Below, piece by piece: positions 1 to 11,154 of a DNA stretch of 64,000 bases. Below the pieces are notes generated by a model. It was not told where the DNA came from, made no database searches, and saw nothing but the letters and a program-made list of their open reading frames with translations. Source of the stretch: Cryptomeria japonica (Eukaryota; Streptophyta; Pinopsida; Cupressales; Cupressaceae); the NCBI RefSeq assembly GCF_030272615.1, contig NC_081414.1, positions 907,685,009 through 907,749,008 of the forward strand. The letters run 5' to 3'. Position 1 is the stretch's first letter, and each line of letters opens with the position of its first letter. Both the position numbers and the translations under genes were made by a program.

Positions 1-890
1 GTCCCCAACTGAAAATTGAGCATCCCTCTTTGATGCATCCACTCTAGCTTTCACTTTTTGTGAGGTATCTTGAAGAGTCTTTCTCACTTGATCATGAACT
101 TCCTTCATTGATTGAGCCATGTCATCTATTGTACGACTCTTTTTATACTTGTTACCAAGATCTCTTAACTCCATGACACCCCTTGGGTGCATCCCATAAA
201 CAATCTCAAAGGGACTCTTACTAGTTGACCTATTAACACTATCATTGTATGCAAATTCTGCCTGATGGATGAGTTGATCCCAACTTTGGCCATAATCCTT
301 TGTCAAACACCTTAAGAGGTTGCCAAGAGTCCTATTGACCACCTCAGTTTGTCCATCAGTTTGTGGGTGATAAGCTAAACCAAAAGAAAGATTAGTACCC
401 AATCTTTTCCACAATGTCTTCCAAAAATGGCCAAGAAACTTAACATCTCTATCAGAAACAATGCTAGAAGGTAAACCATGGATTCTAATCACTTCCTTGA
501 AAAAAAATAGGCTATATGACTAGCATCATGTGTAGTTTTGCAAGGAATAAAGTGTGTCATTTTACTAAATATATCCACAATCACAAAGATGCTATCAAAT
601 CCAGCTTGAGTCTTAGGTAAGCCTACTACAAAATCCATGCTAACACATTCCCAAGGCCTTGTAGGAATTGGAAGAGGCTGATAAAGACCAGCATTAGAAG
701 TATTACCTTTTTCTTTCTGACAAACCATGCATTGCTCCACATACCTTCTGACATTTCACTGCATTTAAGGCCAAAAATTGAAATGTTGCACCAACTCCAA
801 TGTCTTGTTGAGACCAAAATGGCCACTCAAACACCCATTGTGCTTTTCTTGAATCAGATTCTCCCTCATTGAGCTTTTAGGAACACATAG
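1..890 (-). pseudogene. G1 integrase (partial)
   Basis: Integrase would insert the element cDNA into chromatin. The minus-strand translation shows the end of the HHCC zinc motif ([11 protein letters not shown], near 700-740), then the start of the catalytic core with the first Asp in [12 protein letters not shown] (near 630). Further on come VSDRDVKF-like sequence with the second Asp (near 450) and a YHPQTDGQTE-like stretch with the catalytic Glu (near 350). The frame breaks near 490-510, where an A/T homopolymer interrupts it. The C-terminus lies outside the window. This is a non-functional fragment. Confidence 0.85.
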
Positions 891-1565
891 CTACCCACCT
901 TTAAATAGAAAACCATTTTGCAAAGTATATTCAGCATATTCACTATGAAAAGAATTATCAAATGCTTGGCAAACCTTATAGATGGCTACAAAATCTTCAT
1001 CATCGGGATACATTCCTTTGAAGCATTCTATGCCAATACTCTGAACCTGTACTTCCTGCACTGTTATAAGCCTTCTACTCAAAGCATCTGCTACTTTATT
1101 TCATTTCTCTTTCTTGTGCTTAAGAGTAAAAGTGTATGATTGTAAGTACTCAACCCATTTAACATGCCTATTATTTAACTTATCTTGTGAATTCAAGAAA
1201 CTCAAACCCTGATTATCTATATAAACAACAAGCTCCTTTGGAAGCAAATAATGTCTCCACTTTCTAAGTGATTGAACTAAAGCATAGAGTTCCAAATAAT
1301 AGGAAGAGTACTTCTTTTTAGCATCATTCAACTTTTCACTAAAGAAAGCTACAGGTCTATTATCCTGACTCAACACAACACCTACTGCAATATTACTAGC
1401 ATCACATTCAATAGTAAATAACTTGTCAAAACTAGGAAGTATAAGCATTGGTTGAGAAGAAACCTTGGTTTCCAAAAGTTCAAACCCCTTATTTGCTGCA
1501 TCTGTCCACTGAAACTTTACCTTATCTCCACCTTTTATAGTATCAATCATTGGTGCACAAATCAC
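891..1565 (-). pseudogene. G1 RNase H and tether to integrase
   Basis: RNase H degrades the RNA strand of the RNA/DNA hybrid during reverse transcription. The minus-strand frame 1101-1565 has the gypsy pattern: FTIECDASNIAVGVVLSQ (first catalytic Asp), PVAFFSEKLNDAKKKYS, then ELYALVQSLRKWRHYLLPKE (catalytic Glu) and VVYIDNQGLSFL (Asp). The DALSRR-like tether runs into 891-1082, ahead of integrase. A stop or frame change separates the two open stretches near 1085-1100. It lies directly downstream of RT in element sense. Confidence 0.85.
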
Positions 1566-2400
1566 ACTAAACCCCCTGATGAACTTCCTGTAGAACTATG
1601 CTAAGCCACGAAAAATTTGGACATCACTTGTTGATTTGGGTGTAGGCCAATTTGTTATGGCTTCCACCTTGGTTTTATCCATTTTCAAATTTCCACCTGA
1701 GATCACAAAGCCAAGATAAACAAATTCATGTTTCATAAAATCACACTTTTCCAAATTGATTGTCAGTTGTTCATCATATAATTTGTTCAAAACAATTTCA
1801 AGATGCTTCAAATGCTCTTCTTGAGTTTTACTAAAAATTAGAATGTCATCTAAGTACACCACTACAATTTACCAATGAAATCATGCAACACTTCAATCAT
1901 GAGTCTCATGAATGTACTTGGGGCATTAGAAATACCAAATGGCATAACTAGCCACTCATAAAGACCCTCATTTGTTTTGAAAGTTGTTTTCCATTCATCG
2001 CCTTCTTTTATCCTAATCTGGTGGTAACCACTCTTGAGGTCATTTTTTTTTTAAAACTTTGCACCTCCCAATAATCCATCAAATCCTCAATCCTTGGAAT
2101 AGGAAATCTATACCTAATAATGATTCTATTAATGGCTCTTTAATCTATGCATAATCTCCATGTACCTCCCTTCTTAGGTGCTAAAACGATAGGTACTACA
2201 CAAGGACTTATACTTTTTCTTATCAAATTTTGATCTAGGAGTACTTGCACTTGTCTTGCCACTTCTTTGTTCTATTTAGGTGTCATCTTACATGCTTCTT
2301 TGTTTGGTAAAGAGGCTCTTGGTATGAAGTCTATCTGATGGCTAACAGCTCTAGGAGGTGGTAAGGTTGCAGGTGTTCCATCCTAAAGTTATCAAGTATT
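1566..2400 (-). pseudogene. G1 reverse transcriptase
   Basis: This is the RT of the gypsy pol. The catalytic box is visible near 1840-1862 as MVYLDDILIFSK, with both Asp residues. The finger and palm stretch [17 protein letters not shown] lies near 1990-2040, and a [12 protein letters not shown]-like stretch near 1900-1940. Frames change at a T-run (2042-2053) and several stops interrupt the N-terminal part up to about 2400. The connection to RNase H continues through 1566-1640. It is defective. Confidence 0.8.
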
Positions 2401-2559
2401 TTCTATACTTCTTGTAGTATTTCAACCTTCTTCTCCTTCTTTTCTTCTGTGGGTGTCACTATGAGTGCAAATCCCACTCCTTTACCCTCTTCAAGTGTTT
2501 TAATAAACTCTTTCTCATTCACTATTAAAATATTTTGATTCTTTGAACTATTGCCCTCT

Positions 2560-3111
2560 TTCTCTTCATTTATAGACTAAATTTTGTATGTTACACCATC
2601 TTTCTGAAATGAGTAGTAGTTCTTTTCACCCCTATGTATGGCTTTCATGTCAAATTGCTAAGGTCTACCAAGAGGTAGATGGCAAGCATCCATTGGAAGA
2701 ATATCACGTAAGATCTTATCTTGATACCCTCCTATAGTGAATTCTACCCATTTTTTTTCATTGACAAGAACAGGATGCTCCCTATTCAACCATGTGACTC
2801 TATAGTTTGAGTTTCCTCACTACTTCTTCTAAAACTATATTATCTATGGATCTGGAATCAATAACCACCTTCCATACCTTTCCCATGATCTTGCACTTAA
2901 TTCTAAATAATGACCTTCTTTGAATAGGTTCCTCCTTGATTGGCTCCTTTATCAAGACTCTTCCCATCATCAAACTCTCACCATCTTCTGATGTTAAGCT
3001 CACTTCATGAGATTTGTTGCTTGCTACATTTTCCTGAACATAATTCACTTTTCTTTCACCTCCTTGTGATGAAGTGGGTTTCTCTGGACATCTATAGGTA
3101 GGGTATCCCAC
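2560..3111 (-). pseudogene. G1 aspartic protease
   Basis: This is the retropepsin-like protease that would mature the polyprotein. In the open frame 2800-3111 the active-site region reads VVIDSRSIDNIV. The Gly expected after Asp-Ser is Arg, which would probably inactivate it. After a stop, the segment LPLGRP then QFDMKAIHRGEKN (near 2620-2680), typical of gypsy protease C-termini, follows, with a TAG where a Trp codon is expected. The region 2400-2560 is a lysine- and glutamate-rich linker to RT. Confidence 0.75.
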
Positions 3112-4172
3112 CTTCTAACAGTTGTAGCATTTCATGGTGGTTAAGTAGGACCCTCTTCTTTCTCCACTAGATCTACCTCTACCTGGGTTGCTAGATCCCC
3201 TTCCTCTATAGCTACTCTTGCTATAGGAATCCCCGCTTTGCTCAATAAGTTTGAATTCTCCTTGGGACCTTTGATCTCCCCTTCCACCAAAACTTTCTCT
3301 ATGGCCTCTACCATCTCTACCCCTACCTCTTCCTCTATTGCTTTGTTCTTTCTTTTTCTTGTTCTTCTCTTCCACTTTGAGTGCTAGTTGATAACACTTG
3401 TGAACTATTTGTGGACATAACAAACTCATCTCTTCTTGTATGTTCCATCTTAGCCCATTCAAATACCTTGCTACTTTTATACTCTCATCCTCTGCTACCT
3501 TGGATCTCATGCATGGTTTTTGAAATTCTTTAGTGTAGCTACTAACATCTAAGTCTTTTTGCCTCACATTTTATCTTTTCCTATGTAGTTGGATTTCATA
3601 GTCTTCAGAAAGATAAGTTTCTCTAATTTTGGTTACCATTTCTTTTTATGTGGCATTTGGTTGCTTGCCCTCTTTCACCCTTTCCTCTCGGATGAACTTC
3701 CACCAAGTTAAGGTTGCCCCTCTCAAACTTGATTTTTCTACTTTAACCCTTTGTACTTCAGTTATTCCATCACATTCAAAGTGGTTTTCTAGGCCTTCAA
3801 TCCACTCTATAAGAGCATCTGGATCCATCTTTCCACTAAAAAAGAGCCACTCCCTCTAAGGTTTTACCACTCATGGCTCTCAAAGTCTTCAAGAATGCTT
3901 CTTGCTCAAGAGCAGGGTCAGGTATGGGAACCTCATCTTCTATTTCCACCATTTTCCCCTTATCTCCAACCTTATCATGGACTTCTTCAGTCTTAACTTC
4001 AATTTCAACTAGTTTTGTTGTTAGCTGCTCCAACCTCTCTCTAAGTGCTCTATTTTCTTCTTCTTGGTCTTTGACCTTCTTGGATAACTCAGAATTAGTC
4101 ACAATATTTTCTTCTAAGGATTTTATTGAACCTAAGTCAATTTTTTTTCTCTTTTCACCTGAATCTTTCTCA
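3062..4172 (-). pseudogene. G1 gag (coiled coil, capsid, RG-rich tail, zinc knuckle)
   Basis: This is the structural protein of the virus-like particle. Right after the PBS comes a charged coiled-coil stretch (SELSKKVKDQEEENRALRER). Next is the capsid-like region (LIEWIEGLENHFECDG, then ATLTWWKFIREERV), then an Arg/Gly-rich tail, then a zinc knuckle near 3075-3135. The knuckle is damaged: CYNC is followed by TAG where CAG is expected, and the His is Tyr. Frame breaks occur near 3570-3640 and 3830. The frame stays open through the PBS into the LTR without any ATG before about residue 83 of the open frame, so the true start is unclear. Confidence 0.8.
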
Positions 4173-4185
4173 GGCTCTGATACCA
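4173..4185 (-). promoter_or_regulatory. G1 primer-binding site (tRNA-iMet)
   Basis: On the minus strand this reads TGGTATCAGAGCC, the standard plant initiator-tRNA-Met PBS. It marks the junction between the 5' LTR (right) and gag (left). It lies inside the open frame that continues into gag. Confidence 0.9.
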
Positions 4186-6000
4186 CTATGATAGGGAGAT
4201 TGAGTGAGAAGTTACTCAATAAGCCTAAATTGGTTTAATTTGTCAAGTGGACCCAATGATATACTTTTTTTTTGTTCTCAATGAGTGTTTGGAAACATCA
4301 AACTTCAACACCCACACCTCTCCTCAAACAACCACCCTATTGTGTGTTATACAACTTTGTTCAAGCTTCTATTCCTCAAAGTTACTCAAATCCTCCACCA
4401 TAGGCCCACACCCCAAAAATGGTGTCTTGAATATCATTATTGATTTAATTAGGCCCATTAGGTTTACTTCAACTATCCTTCAAGTGTTTGGAAGGCTCTA
4501 ACATCATCAAGGCAACCGGGTTCACTTTTTAGTAAAACAGGGCTAAAAGGCTACTAGCCCGTGGAGGCCTAATTGGATGGATTTTTCTTGCATAGGGAAA
4601 TGATGGATAAAAAAACTTTGGAAAATTTTTAAAAGGTGTCTACAGGGTCCAAAATCAAATATTTTTAAGGTCTTAGCTTCTGAGAAGGTGGTTTAATGAC
4701 TGTCCACAATTTTAGGCAAGAAAGGAGGGTTTTGCTCATGTAACAAAGGAAGTCTCTTCTAAACTCCAAACCAAGCTTCTAAAATATTTTAGAACCTCTG
4801 ACCCATAATTTATAAGACTTCTTCAACACTTCCCTACATGAAATTACATCAAACACTTGCTATGCAAACTGAAAAAGGTAGAAAAATGACTGTTTTTAGC
4901 ACTGTCACTACTAATTCACTGTTTTTCCTGCACTTTGAAGGGTTAGAACTTCATGGAAACCTCCACCCAAGAATTTATAAACCTCAAAACACATTTTTAA
5001 CACTTACCACAAGTTTCCAAAGCATGAACACTTCCTTAAAGCAATTTTTGGATGCAAAAGACATTAATTTCCCAAAACTGGGTACTTGCTACCAACCACA
5101 ACTTGACTCAATTTTAAGGTAAAATAAACACTATTTGGAGCTCCAAATAAATCCAAAACTCCAAGGAGAATAGGGAAGACCTCTTCCTTAATTGTTTTCA
5201 CTCAATTGATTCTGAGCACAAACTTATTTGAGTCTTTTTCAAATTTACTAGCCAAGTTCATCTCCAACTTGCCTAGCATGAACTCGAAAACACTTCCTTT
5301 GCACAACCCTGGCCAAAAGATGAATTATTTACACTGTAAATGATAAATACAAATTTTATAATTCCATCCATGGGATCCCAAACCTATATTTAGACAAGTT
5401 GATGCATTTTGGAGGCCAAAACCCTTGACAGGGCAGCCAAAGAGCAAAAATGAAACAATTTTACAAAACCAACTTCCAAATGCACAACCTGCAAAGAAAT
5501 TACATAACGTGAATTGAATATACACCAAGAAGAGGGAGGAATATATATATAACTTGTAGGTTTTTATCAAGTCCTGTACGGACATAAGGCATTTTTTGTC
5601 TTCTTTTTTACAAAAAGTGTCCAAAATGATAACTTTTACAAGCAAAAATGACAACTTTTGTTGCTCCAAGTGACAATTTGAGAAACCTAACTCAACCAAC
5701 CTTCCAAAATCACCTAGGTATGACTAAAAACACTTTATAAACATGTTTCAATTCTTTTCAAAGCATGGCTAAGCCTATAAGGCGATTTTCCACTTTTTAG
5801 CCTTATTTGGCCTAGAAGCACAAAATTGACAATTCAAGGCTTAAGAAGCAAAACTTGATCTCTCAACCACAAAATAAGATCAAAAAATTATGAAATGACT
5901 AAAAAAAAACTATGAAAACATTTCAAAACTAACAAGACACTTAAGCATGAAAAATACTAAAAAAATGGAGAGTGAAGCATGACTAGGTGCTCCTGCACCA
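4186..6000 (-). repeat. G1 5' LTR
   Basis: This is the sequence between the PBS and the junction with copia pol. On the minus strand it begins TGGTGCAGGAGCACC and ends in CATAG right before the PBS, or in CA three bases earlier. Its length is about 1.81 kb. No second copy is in the window for comparison. The first 15 bases are nearly the same as the terminus of insertion C (34847-36226). ORFs inside it look spurious. Confidence 0.75.
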
Positions 6001-6008
6001 ATTAAGTT

Positions 6009-7001
6009 GTAAGAAACAAGGCTAGATTGGTCTGTAAAGGATATTCTCAAATGGAAGGAATTGATTATGGTGAAACATTTACACCTATAGCTAGAATTGA
6101 AGTTGTTAGACTATTTCTTTCCTATGCAGCTTATAACAAATATAAGGCTTATCAAATGGAGGTTAAATGTGCATTTTTGAATGGTGAACTTGAAGAAGAA
6201 GTATACATTGAACAACCTGATGGATTTTCACTGATAGATGATAAAGATATGGTTTGCAGATTCAAGAAATCTTTATATGGGTTGAAACAAGCTCCTACAG
6301 TTTGGTATGCAAGGTTGGATAAATATCTTTTGAAGCTTGGTTTTACTAAAGGCAGTGCTGATAGTAATTTATATTATAAAATTACTGATGATGATAATCT
6401 GATTATTGAAGTATTTGTTGATGAAATTATTTTTGGAGGAGAAGATAAATTGTGCATGGAATTTGATAACAACATGAAGAATGAATTTGAAATGTCCATG
6501 ATTGGTGAGATGAAATTTTTCTTAGGTTTGCATATTACACAAACTGACAAAGGCATCTTTATCTGTCAAACTAAGTATCTGAGGGAATTGTTGAAGAAGT
6601 TTGGGATGGATAATTCCAAACCAGTAAGTACTCCTATGGTGACAAGTGAGAAATTATCTATCAAGGATACTTCTACACTAGTAAATCCGACAAGGTATAA
6701 GTCTATTATTGGTGGATTGCTATATTTAACTCAAACTAGACCGAATATTATGAATGTAGTAAGTATTGTTTCAAGATATCAAAGTAATCCTAAAGAAAAT
6801 CATGAATGTGCAGTAAAGAGGATATTTTGGTATTTGCAAGGAACAACAGAATATGGCTTATGGTATTCTATAAATTATGATTTCACTTTATGTGTATATA
6901 GTGACTCTGATTGGGCAGCAGTTACTAATGACAAGAAGAGCACTTCTGGTGGAGCTTTCTTTCTTGGAAAGAAATTGGTTTCATGGATCAGCAAAAAATA
7001 G
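6009..7001 (+). pseudogene. C1 reverse transcriptase and start of RNase H
   Basis: This is an open frame of about 330 codons cut at its 5' end by G1. It shows [48 protein letters not shown] and [17 protein letters not shown], all diagnostic copia RT blocks. The catalytic box reads FVDEIIFGG: the second Asp of the usual VDD is Glu (near 6421), so the enzyme is probably dead even though the frame is open. The RNase H beginning follows (CVYSDSDWAAVTNDKKST, near 6892-6945). The frame ends at TAG (6999-7001) inside RNase H. Confidence 0.9.
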
Positions 7002-7375
7002 TCATGCATTTCTTTATCTACTTCAAAAGCAGAATATGTTGCAGCAATAATTAATTGCACTCAAGTCTTGTGGATGATGCAAATGTTGAAGGATATCAAG
7101 GTAAATTGTAGTGAACCGGTAGTTATCTACTGTGATAACTCTGCAACTATTAACATGTCTAGAATCTAGTATTTCACTCTAAGATTAAGCATATATCAAT
7201 AAAGTATAACTTTCTGAAAGACAAGGTAGAAGAAAAGGAAGTCAAATTGGTTTATGTGAACACTAAAGAACAGATTGCATATATATTCACTAAACCTCTA
7301 TCTAAGGAATTATTTGATTATTTGAGAGATAGTCTAGGGGTTTCTGCCCCTATGACAGAGACTTGGTTGATGTAG
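7002..7375 (+). pseudogene. C1 RNase H C-terminal part
   Basis: This continues the copia RNase H after the stop at 7001: SCISLSTSKAEYVAA (catalytic Glu), then VVIYCDNSATIN (Asp). A frameshift and TAG follow near 7160. Beyond the frame change, SIKYNFLKDKVEEKEVKLVY and IFTKPLSKELFDYLRDSLGV complete the domain. The terminal stop is near 7373-7375. Confidence 0.85.
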
Positions 7376-7714
7376 TTTGTCATCAGTCCGACATGCATTA
7401 TCAGAGATACTATTCATTTTGGCACTAATGAGTGGTGCTACTACTCTGGGGGAGTAGTTAGCTTTGAAATTCAGAGGTTTACATTCTTGATTTGATATTT
7501 GTGTCAGATCTCTGGCATTGATGTCAAAGGGGGAGAGATAGTGATGTGAAAAAGAAATTCAGAACTTTTTCAGAAATATTATTCAAAGGGGAAGAGTTAT
7601 TGATATTCAAGCGATTATCAAGGTTGTCTTCCATAGGGGGAGACTTGTTTGGCATTTTTTGGGGTACTTAGATTTTTTCACATCTAGTGTTGCCATCAAT
7701 GCCAAAGGGGAGAT
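7376..7714 (+). other. C1 3' untranslated region with polypurine tracts
   Basis: This is non-coding sequence between the pol stop and the LTR. It holds several AAAGGGGGAGA-like purine runs (near 7527, 7586 and 7637) and the final PPT CCAAAGGGGAGAT (7702-7714) touching the LTR. The same repeated-PPT style is seen on the minus strand in E, G and I. Confidence 0.8.
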
Positions 7715-8974
7715 TGTTGGTATTATGGATGAATTTATTATGTGTTGCATTGATGTTTTGTCATTGATGTCAACACTAGTTGTTATGGTTGGTTACCGAT
7801 AGACAGGTTTTGGTTACCAGTAGAAGATCTAGTGTTAACGACAGAAGAGACTATCTGTTGGACACTTTCGGCATGTTTGGAGCAATGGAGTATGTTTGAT
7901 TTTATATGTTACATGTTCCTAGAGCATGTTTTGGTCAGTTGGTATTAACTTGGTAATCAGATGCTATCATACACTCCTATAAACCCTTACTGACATTAGT
8001 TTAAGGTTTTACCGGTAGAGCTTTCACTGAGGAATCTTGATAGGATGCATAAGTAGTGTTGGTGTGGCTTTCAGGATGCTGAACATGTTCTTTGATCATT
8101 CTTCAACTGCTTGAAGACATTTCTTTGGCATGGTGGACCCAGAATAGGTCTAATACCTATCTAGGATATGGATCGGTATCATGTTAACGTGTACTCCACA
8201 CATTACTAAGATGTTTCAGGATGTTCTATGGATTGGTTATTATTGTTGTGGTCTTAAGCCGACATGGCATATCATTGTAATATGGATTTATTTAATGATC
8301 TTATTGTAATATCTTTTATGTGGCTGACCTAATTGGTTTAGGTCTTAGGGTTGGTATAAAATGATGTGAGATCTCATTGTAGATCATGGGGAATAAGTGT
8401 TGTGGTCTTGAAATGCAATATCATATGAGAAGGAGATTCGATCGATCATAGGTGATCGAATTGGGATTAAGGAAGAGGTTAAAGGCCTCCAGTATTGAGT
8501 TTAATCAGGATTGTAATTAGGAATGGTAGATGCTATCTCTAGCAATTCATTACTCTGGATTGTTGTCCATTTATCTTGAGGTAGTTATAACCTCTCTGTA
8601 GTTAGTGAGACTCTTTTGTAATGAGTAGTATGCTCTAGGAAGTGTGCCTTCCTACATGTGCAGGCCCCACATTGTATCACATACTTTCTATAGAAGTATC
8701 ATCTAACTGTGGATAGGCTTCCCACTGTGGTTTTTCCCTTTCTGAGTTTTCCACATACAAATTATGGTGTTATGTGGTTTGGTTCCTTTGCATTGATTAT
8801 CTATGTAATTGTTAAGTTGTATTGTTTACCGGTATCTATTCCTACCGGCATCTATTTCTTCTTTACCGATACTTAATCTAGTTAAAGGTTATTAAGTGGA
8901 TTAATTGATATAATTTGTTAACATCTGATTCACCCCTCCCCTCCCCTCTCATTTGTTCACTGGTTATCCTAACA
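7715..8974 (+). repeat. C1 3' LTR
   Basis: It starts TGTTGGTATTATGG directly after the PPT and ends GGTTATCCTAACA, 1260 bp. C2's 5' LTR has the same ends and much of the same interior. The TATA box is TATAAAA (8355-8361). A C-rich tract (8936-8950) and the GGTTTTTCCC...GTTTTCC block (near 8728-8755) are shared with the other copia LTRs here. Flank gaaga (8975-8979) would be the TSD; its partner is off-window. Confidence 0.9.
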
Positions 8975-10035
8975 GAAGAAATGGTACTCCACCAGTTGAC
9001 AATTTGGCTTAATAACCATATATTGCAACATATCTATCAAATATTAGGGTCCCCATTAATAGTGGGTTTGAGATTTTGCTAACTATTACTCTAAAATTGA
9101 AACTTTAAGGGTGTAATACTTAGATAGTTAGTAAGAAAAAGTTTGGGATTATAAAGTGAAAATATGATAAAAAATTTGGAATTAAAAGAAATGGATAATG
9201 ATCCAAAACAAGAGGAATTAAATAAAGTGTTAATTAATTGACCATCAATACAATTGAGAAAACCGAAGGATTGAAAAATCCTATATTTTTTAATTAAAGA
9301 CCATTAACTAATAGAAAGGTATCAAAAATACTAGATCTCCTAAATTGAATTGACACTATGAATATGTGAATCCCCCAAACCAAGAGTCATCCCATATGCC
9401 ATATACTTCAAAAATGGTTTCAAGTGGGGATATATTTAGTGGATCATTTCAAATTGAGGAAGGAGAAAAAAGATAAGAGTTTATAATCTTGTTTGAAGAG
9501 TCACTAGCAAAAAACTTCTTTCAGACAAAATTCTCTAGGGATAAAGGAAAGATAAGATAATTAGTAAAGTAGAAGTAAATCAATAAGGATCATAAAAGGG
9601 TCAAGTCTTTTAAGGATAAAGAGGATAAGGAACTAAGTATAGAAAATAAATACAAAACGTTTCATGAAAAAGAAACCCCATGCGACAAAATAAATCAATG
9701 GATTGTATAACCAAATCAATAGAAAAAATCATAATAAACTAGCTATTTTTAGTAAGGATACAAAATAAGCCAAAAAAATACCAAAGTTTCTTAGAATCTA
9801 AATGGGGGATAATTTGTGTGAGAGAGAATCAAACTAAAAATTATTATTTTATAGGACCCCTTAGAGAACATGCCTATAATAGTATATGATAGTATGTCCA
9901 AATCATGATAAGGAATGGACCAAATTGTTGGAAAGATTATTGAAAAATTTTCAATCACTTAACTCACTTGAAAAAGAATTAAAAATATGAGGACACAAAA
10001 TAAAAGAAATGGGAGACTATAAAGGAATTTGTGTT
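8975..10035. other. AT-rich stretch without recognised feature
   Basis: About 1.06 kb lies between the end of C1 and the start of element A. It has no ORF of note, no LTR ends and no similarity that I can see to other parts of the window. It could be old decayed repeat or ancestral intergenic DNA. Confidence 0.5.
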
Positions 10036-11154
10036 TGTATACACATAAAAATGGCTATGAGCGATTAAATAAATATTTTATATTTATTTTATAATTATTC
10101 TTCTATTAAATAGTTAATTTGAAAAGATTAATTTATTTAATTCATTTTCATGTCTTTCTATTAATTAATATTTTATTAATTAATTCATCTATCATATTCC
10201 TCTAATTAATTAAATATCTAATAATTAATTATTCTTTTAACCAAGTTAATTAAATATCTAATATTTAATAGTTATTCTCCTATCCTATAGTCTCAAATAT
10301 TAAATAATTTATAAATTATTTAAATCCCTTTTCCAACTCACCTTCCATCTCCACTTCATCTTCCCTTTGCCAACTCATCAAACATGTGGCTAAGGAAATT
10401 AATATTTCTTAAATATTAATTCATCATTTATCTCCAACCTCCAAACTTAATGAATATTGTGTACGTACACATATTTCATAACCTTCTCCTATATTCTCTC
10501 CAACACTCCCTACATCTTATGAAGGACTTGAGTCCACTTGTTCTATCATGCCTAAATCTTCTCCAACTATCCCTAGATTCTTGCAGTCAACAACCCAGTC
10601 AAGGTGAGATGAGTGACACTTGTCTTCTCCTTCCCCCTTTCTCTCAACCTTCACCTTTGCTCACAACCATCCAAATCTATAGATATGATCATGATCATTG
10701 ATCTAAGCCACATCATCTTCTCCTCTCAAAGTCTATAAAATCAAGAGTTTCAATTGAGAGAGAGTTAATCTTCAAGACTTCAAGAGACTTCAAGTGCATT
10801 TTCAAGTTAATCATTTGCATCTGTGAGTTTTAATCTTGAAGCAAATATCAATTAGAATTTTAGCATAATCATGAAGTATTGCATATCATAGCATTTGTGA
10901 ACTATCAGTTATCAGTCCATTCTTCATATGCCATCTTGGAAGCTATCAGTGCATTGTCTAAGAGCACACTGTCTGCAACCAGGAATAGTGGAGTTAGGAC
11001 ACAATGAGACATAAACCATGAAGGTAATATTAGTATTCTTATTTCATATGTATTTCATGTAGTTTCATTGGTTGAGCTTGGATTTCCTGTAGCATTTCCA
11101 TTGGTATTTTGTGAAACTAACTTGTTACAGGTAGCATTCTAAGGATGAAATTCA
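10036..11154 (+). repeat. A 5' LTR
   Basis: It runs from TGTATACAC to AAATTCA, 1119 bp, matched in pieces by 16605-16772, 34806-34846 and 36227-37073. It contains a TATA box TATAAAA (10734-10740). It differs from the 3' copy by an insertion of about 33 bp near 11065-11100 and scattered substitutions, so A is fairly old. I see no standard tRNA primer site directly after 11154. Confidence 0.75.

Larger units (their letters stand above)
1..6000 (-). mobile_element. G1: Ty3/gypsy retrotransposon, truncated by window start
   Basis: Read on the minus strand, the order is 5' LTR (4186-6000), PBS, gag, protease, RT, RNase H and integrase, the Ty3/gypsy order. The 3' end lies left of the window. The integrase wording ([13 protein letters not shown], then [12 protein letters not shown]) resembles chromovirus-type gypsy elements. 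The right boundary is abrupt: sequence ending TGCACCA at 6000 is followed directly by copia pol coding sequence, so G1 sits inside copia element C1. The frame is broken by several stops and frameshifts, so this copy is defective. Confidence 0.9.
6001..8974 (+). mobile_element. C1: Ty1/copia retrotransposon, 3' half
   Basis: This is a copia element whose 5' part lies left of G1 and outside the window. Visible here are RT from the [13 protein letters not shown] box onward, RNase H, a long 3' untranslated part, the PPT and the 3' LTR. G1 is inserted exactly at the N-terminal edge of RT. The first bases after G1 (attaa, 6001-6005) may be the target-site duplication; its partner is off-window. C1 is close kin to C2 and G. 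Confidence 0.9.

Noticed and set aside
3873-4238. Plus-strand Ser-rich ORF opposite G1 gag
   Set aside because: Complement of the Glu/Lys-rich coiled coil. No homology and no context for a gene.
8975-10035. Search for a host gene exon between C1 and A
   Set aside because: No coding frame or convincing splice-bounded open stretch. Composition is uniform AT-rich.
10450-10701. ORF in A's 5' LTR
   Set aside because: The copy in the 3' LTR (36410-36660) is not kept as the same frame. LTR sequence.
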